Shown here piece after piece: positions 16,208 to 17,433 of a stretch of 17,433 nt of DNA. The notes under the pieces were generated by a model that ran no database searches, was not told where the DNA came from, and saw only the letters and a program-made list of their open reading frames with translations. Every line of letters begins with the position of its first letter. The first letter of the stretch is position 1. Made by a program: the position numbers and the translations under genes. The DNA comes from Clostridia bacterium (GTDB taxonomy: Bacteria > Bacillota_A > Clostridia > Christensenellales > Aristaeellaceae), in NCBI GenBank assembly GCA_017530275.1, contig JAFXMP010000105.1:1-17433 (forward strand). Reading direction: 5' to 3'.

Positions 16208-16990
16208 CTATCGTTGAATGACCAAAGCGGCATAGCCTCTCCCGCTGACCGTTGATGAACGGAGCCGAAGCGATAAATCTGCCCGCATGGTTTTCTCCAG
16301 GCACAGTCGGACGTTGGGCATGTCGCTGAAATCCACAAAGCGCGCCGCGGCCTCTGCTTCCACTCCGGTTTTGATTCGTCTGCTAATCAGGCGGGCTCGC
16401 AGCAGCGGTTCTTCCGCGGCGATGGAAACGGTGTAATCCGCATATGCGGACAGATCACGCCATCCGTCTTCATCCAGCAGCAGATAATTTCCTTCCAGCA
16501 GGATGATTTTTCCGTCCACCTGCATCGCGTTCTCCACCGGGTTATGGAGCATCCGGTCATAAATAGGCCAGCCGCAGTTTTCTCCGGCAGCCACCCTTTT
16601 GACGCTGTCCGTCAGCCGTTCCAGATCAAAGGTGACCGGCGCGCCCTTGATCTCCACCATGGAAATCTGTTTGCCGTCCCGTTCCGCAAAATGGCTGAGC
16701 AGATAGTCCTGCCTTCTGTGAAAGCCGTCCATGCCGATTCCCTGAACAGGCTCCAGTTCCTGATCCTGGCGGGACAGCATTTCCAGAAAGCTTACCAGCG
16801 TGGTTTTTCCGCATCCCGGAGGCGCGGCCAGCATCACCAGGATCCTTGCTCCTTTCTTTTTCTGAAGCGCTGTAAGCCTTTTCAAAAGTGGAAGAAGGAT
16901 ATCATTCACTTCTCTTGCGCTGTAATAAGCGGCGACATCAATCCCATTGACCGATACGCGATGCTCTATCATACCCGCTGCTTGTTCCAT
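16208..16990 (-). CDS. P-loop kinase of the uridine kinase/pantothenate kinase-like superfamily, substrate unknown
   Basis: A 260-residue cytoplasmic protein. The Walker A-type loop is APPGCGKTT (56-64; Ala replaces the usual first Gly). A substrate-side motif GMDGFHRRQDY (86-96) resembles the DxFH/DGFH region of uridine and pantothenate kinases. Further on come GAPVTFDLERL, the motif WPIYDRMLHNPVENA and ILLEGNYLLLDEDGW, which resemble the PxYD and VxEGNYLLL motifs of YggC/YfdH-type nucleoside kinase-like proteins. It therefore probably phosphorylates a small metabolite, but no neighbour suggests which. The ATG at 16990 has AAGGAG 11 nt upstream; an internal ATG at 16972 lacks a site. It appears monocistronic. 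Confidence 0.8.
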   Translation of the reverse strand: MEQAAGMIEHRVSVNGIDVAAYYSAREVNDILLPLLKRLTALQKKKGARILVMLAAPPGCGKTTLVSFLEMLSRQDQELEPVQGIGMDGFHRRQDYLLSHFAERDGKQISMVEIKGAPVTFDLERLTDSVKRVAAGENCGWPIYDRMLHNPVENAMQVDGKIILLEGNYLLLDEDGWRDLSAYADYTVSIAAEEPLLRARLISRRIKTGVEAEAAARFVDFSDMPNVRLCLEKTMRADLSLRLRSSTVSGRGYAALVIQR

Positions 16991-17053
16991 CCTGTGTCAG
17001 ACTCCTTCCATCGCATTCGCGGCGCTGTGCCCATTTTTGAATTTTCTGCCTTG

Positions 17054-17081
17054 ATCATATGCTTCGATCTCATTTTGTCAT
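17054..17081 (-). promoter_or_regulatory. Candidate promoter of the P-loop kinase gene
   Basis: On the minus strand, ATGACA (17076-17081, five of six), a 16-nt spacer and TATGAT (17054-17059, five of six), giving a leader of nearly 60 nt before the ATG at 16990. Confidence 0.5.
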
Positions 17082-17199
17082 TGCCTGTTTTCCTTCGCAA
17101 ATCATTTATCCGCTAACCGCTTGAATCGAAAAACATATGCACAGTTTCCGCATGAATGGAAGCTTCAGCGCTGGAGACCCTGCGCTTCCAACATACTTC

Positions 17200-17240
17200 T
17201 TTATAATAAACCCTCCCGGTGTTTCGTACCGGGAGGGAAT
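17200..17240 (-). terminator. Intrinsic terminator of serS
   Basis: CCCTCCCGGT (17211-17220), loop GTTTCGT and ACCGGGAGGG (17228-17237) form a perfect 10-bp GC-rich stem. On the minus strand it is followed by TTTATTATAAAG. It begins 18 nt after the serS stop codon. Confidence 0.92.
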
Positions 17241-17254
17241 GTTCTGTTGATGTA

Positions 17255-17433
17255 TCAGCCGATTTTCTCCTTAAAGCCCATATATTTGCGCAGGGGTTCG
17301 GGGATGCGGATGCTGCCGTCCTGCTGGAGATTGTTTTCCAGGAAAGCGATGAGCATGCGGGGCGGGGCCACTACGGTGTTGTTCAGGGTGTGGGCCAAAT
17401 ATTTCTTGCCGTCCGCGCCTTTCACCCGGATGC
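17255..17433 (-). CDS. serS: Seryl-tRNA synthetase, C-terminal end, cut by window edge
   Basis: Only the last 59 codons and the TGA stop are present. The translated end contains KYLAHTLNNTVVAPPRMLIA, then FLENNLQQDGSIRIPEPLRK and YMGFKEKIG. These match the class II synthetase motif 3 region and the conserved C-terminus of bacterial SerRS (xxLENxQxxDGSIxIPExLxPYMG). The enzyme charges tRNA-Ser with serine in the cytoplasm. The start lies beyond the right edge. A strong terminator follows, so the downstream genes are not part of its transcript. Confidence 0.93.
   Translation of the reverse strand, partial: IRVKGADGKKYLAHTLNNTVVAPPRMLIAFLENNLQQDGSIRIPEPLRKYMGFKEKIG

Noticed and set aside
17157..17190. 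TGGAAGC/GCTTCCA inverted repeat near the serS terminator
   Set aside because: Only a 7-bp stem with a 20-nt loop and no T-run; it may be chance and no role is supported.

Overview
The window reads as a chromosomal segment of a Gram-positive, clostridia-like (Firmicutes) bacterium. The evidence is a perfect CIRCE (HrcA) operator in front of groES-groEL, strong AGGAGG-type ribosome binding sites, consensus sigma-A promoters, ABC-2 and XRE/AbrB families typical of Firmicutes, and an arabinose cluster built on a GH51 enzyme and an FGGY kinase. Coding regions are fairly GC-rich, mostly with C or G in third codon positions, and intergenic regions are AT-richer. A gut or rumen lineage is a guess from gene content. 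No rRNA, tRNA, CRISPR array, transposase or phage gene was seen.

Layout. Positions 1-1228 (minus) hold the start of groEL (cut by the window edge) and complete groES, preceded by CIRCE at 1267-1293. Position 1653 on (plus) has mutY, read divergently from groES. Positions 2846-6760 (plus) form a three-gene arabinose operon: intracellular GH51 arabinofuranosidase, FGGY kinase (probable L-ribulokinase) and L-ribulose-5-phosphate 4-epimerase. A bidirectional terminator at 6779-6834 closes it. L-arabinose isomerase and a transporter are not in the window.

From 6857 to the end all genes are on the minus strand. In transcription order from the right edge they are: the 3' end of serS with its terminator; a P-loop kinase of unknown substrate; a roughly 1000-residue membrane protein with two solute-binding-like domains, a degenerate GGDEF and an intact EAL domain (predicted c-di-GMP phosphodiesterase), followed 16 nt later by a metallo-beta-lactamase-fold hydrolase; a hemolysin III/PAQR-like membrane protein; a DHH-family phosphoesterase; a membrane-anchored phosphodiester glycosidase overlapping a 65-residue membrane protein; and a compact operon of XRE-AbrB regulator, ABC ATPase and ABC-2 permease with overlapping reading frames.

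The most unusual material is non-coding. Two copies of a palindromic element whose arms are built from heptamers (GNNGAGA-like) lie on either side of groES, one in the groES-groEL gap and one in the presumed mutY leader. Other candidates are a tandem TTAAG box resembling OmpR-family (CiaR-type) sites upstream of the phosphodiester glycosidase, a long dyad that would act both as terminator and as promoter-overlapping operator before the hemolysin III gene, paired GTGAAATTCAY sites before the arabinose promoter, and an 8-bp-arm dyad upstream of the XRE-AbrB/ABC operon. All regulatory calls are read by eye and untested.
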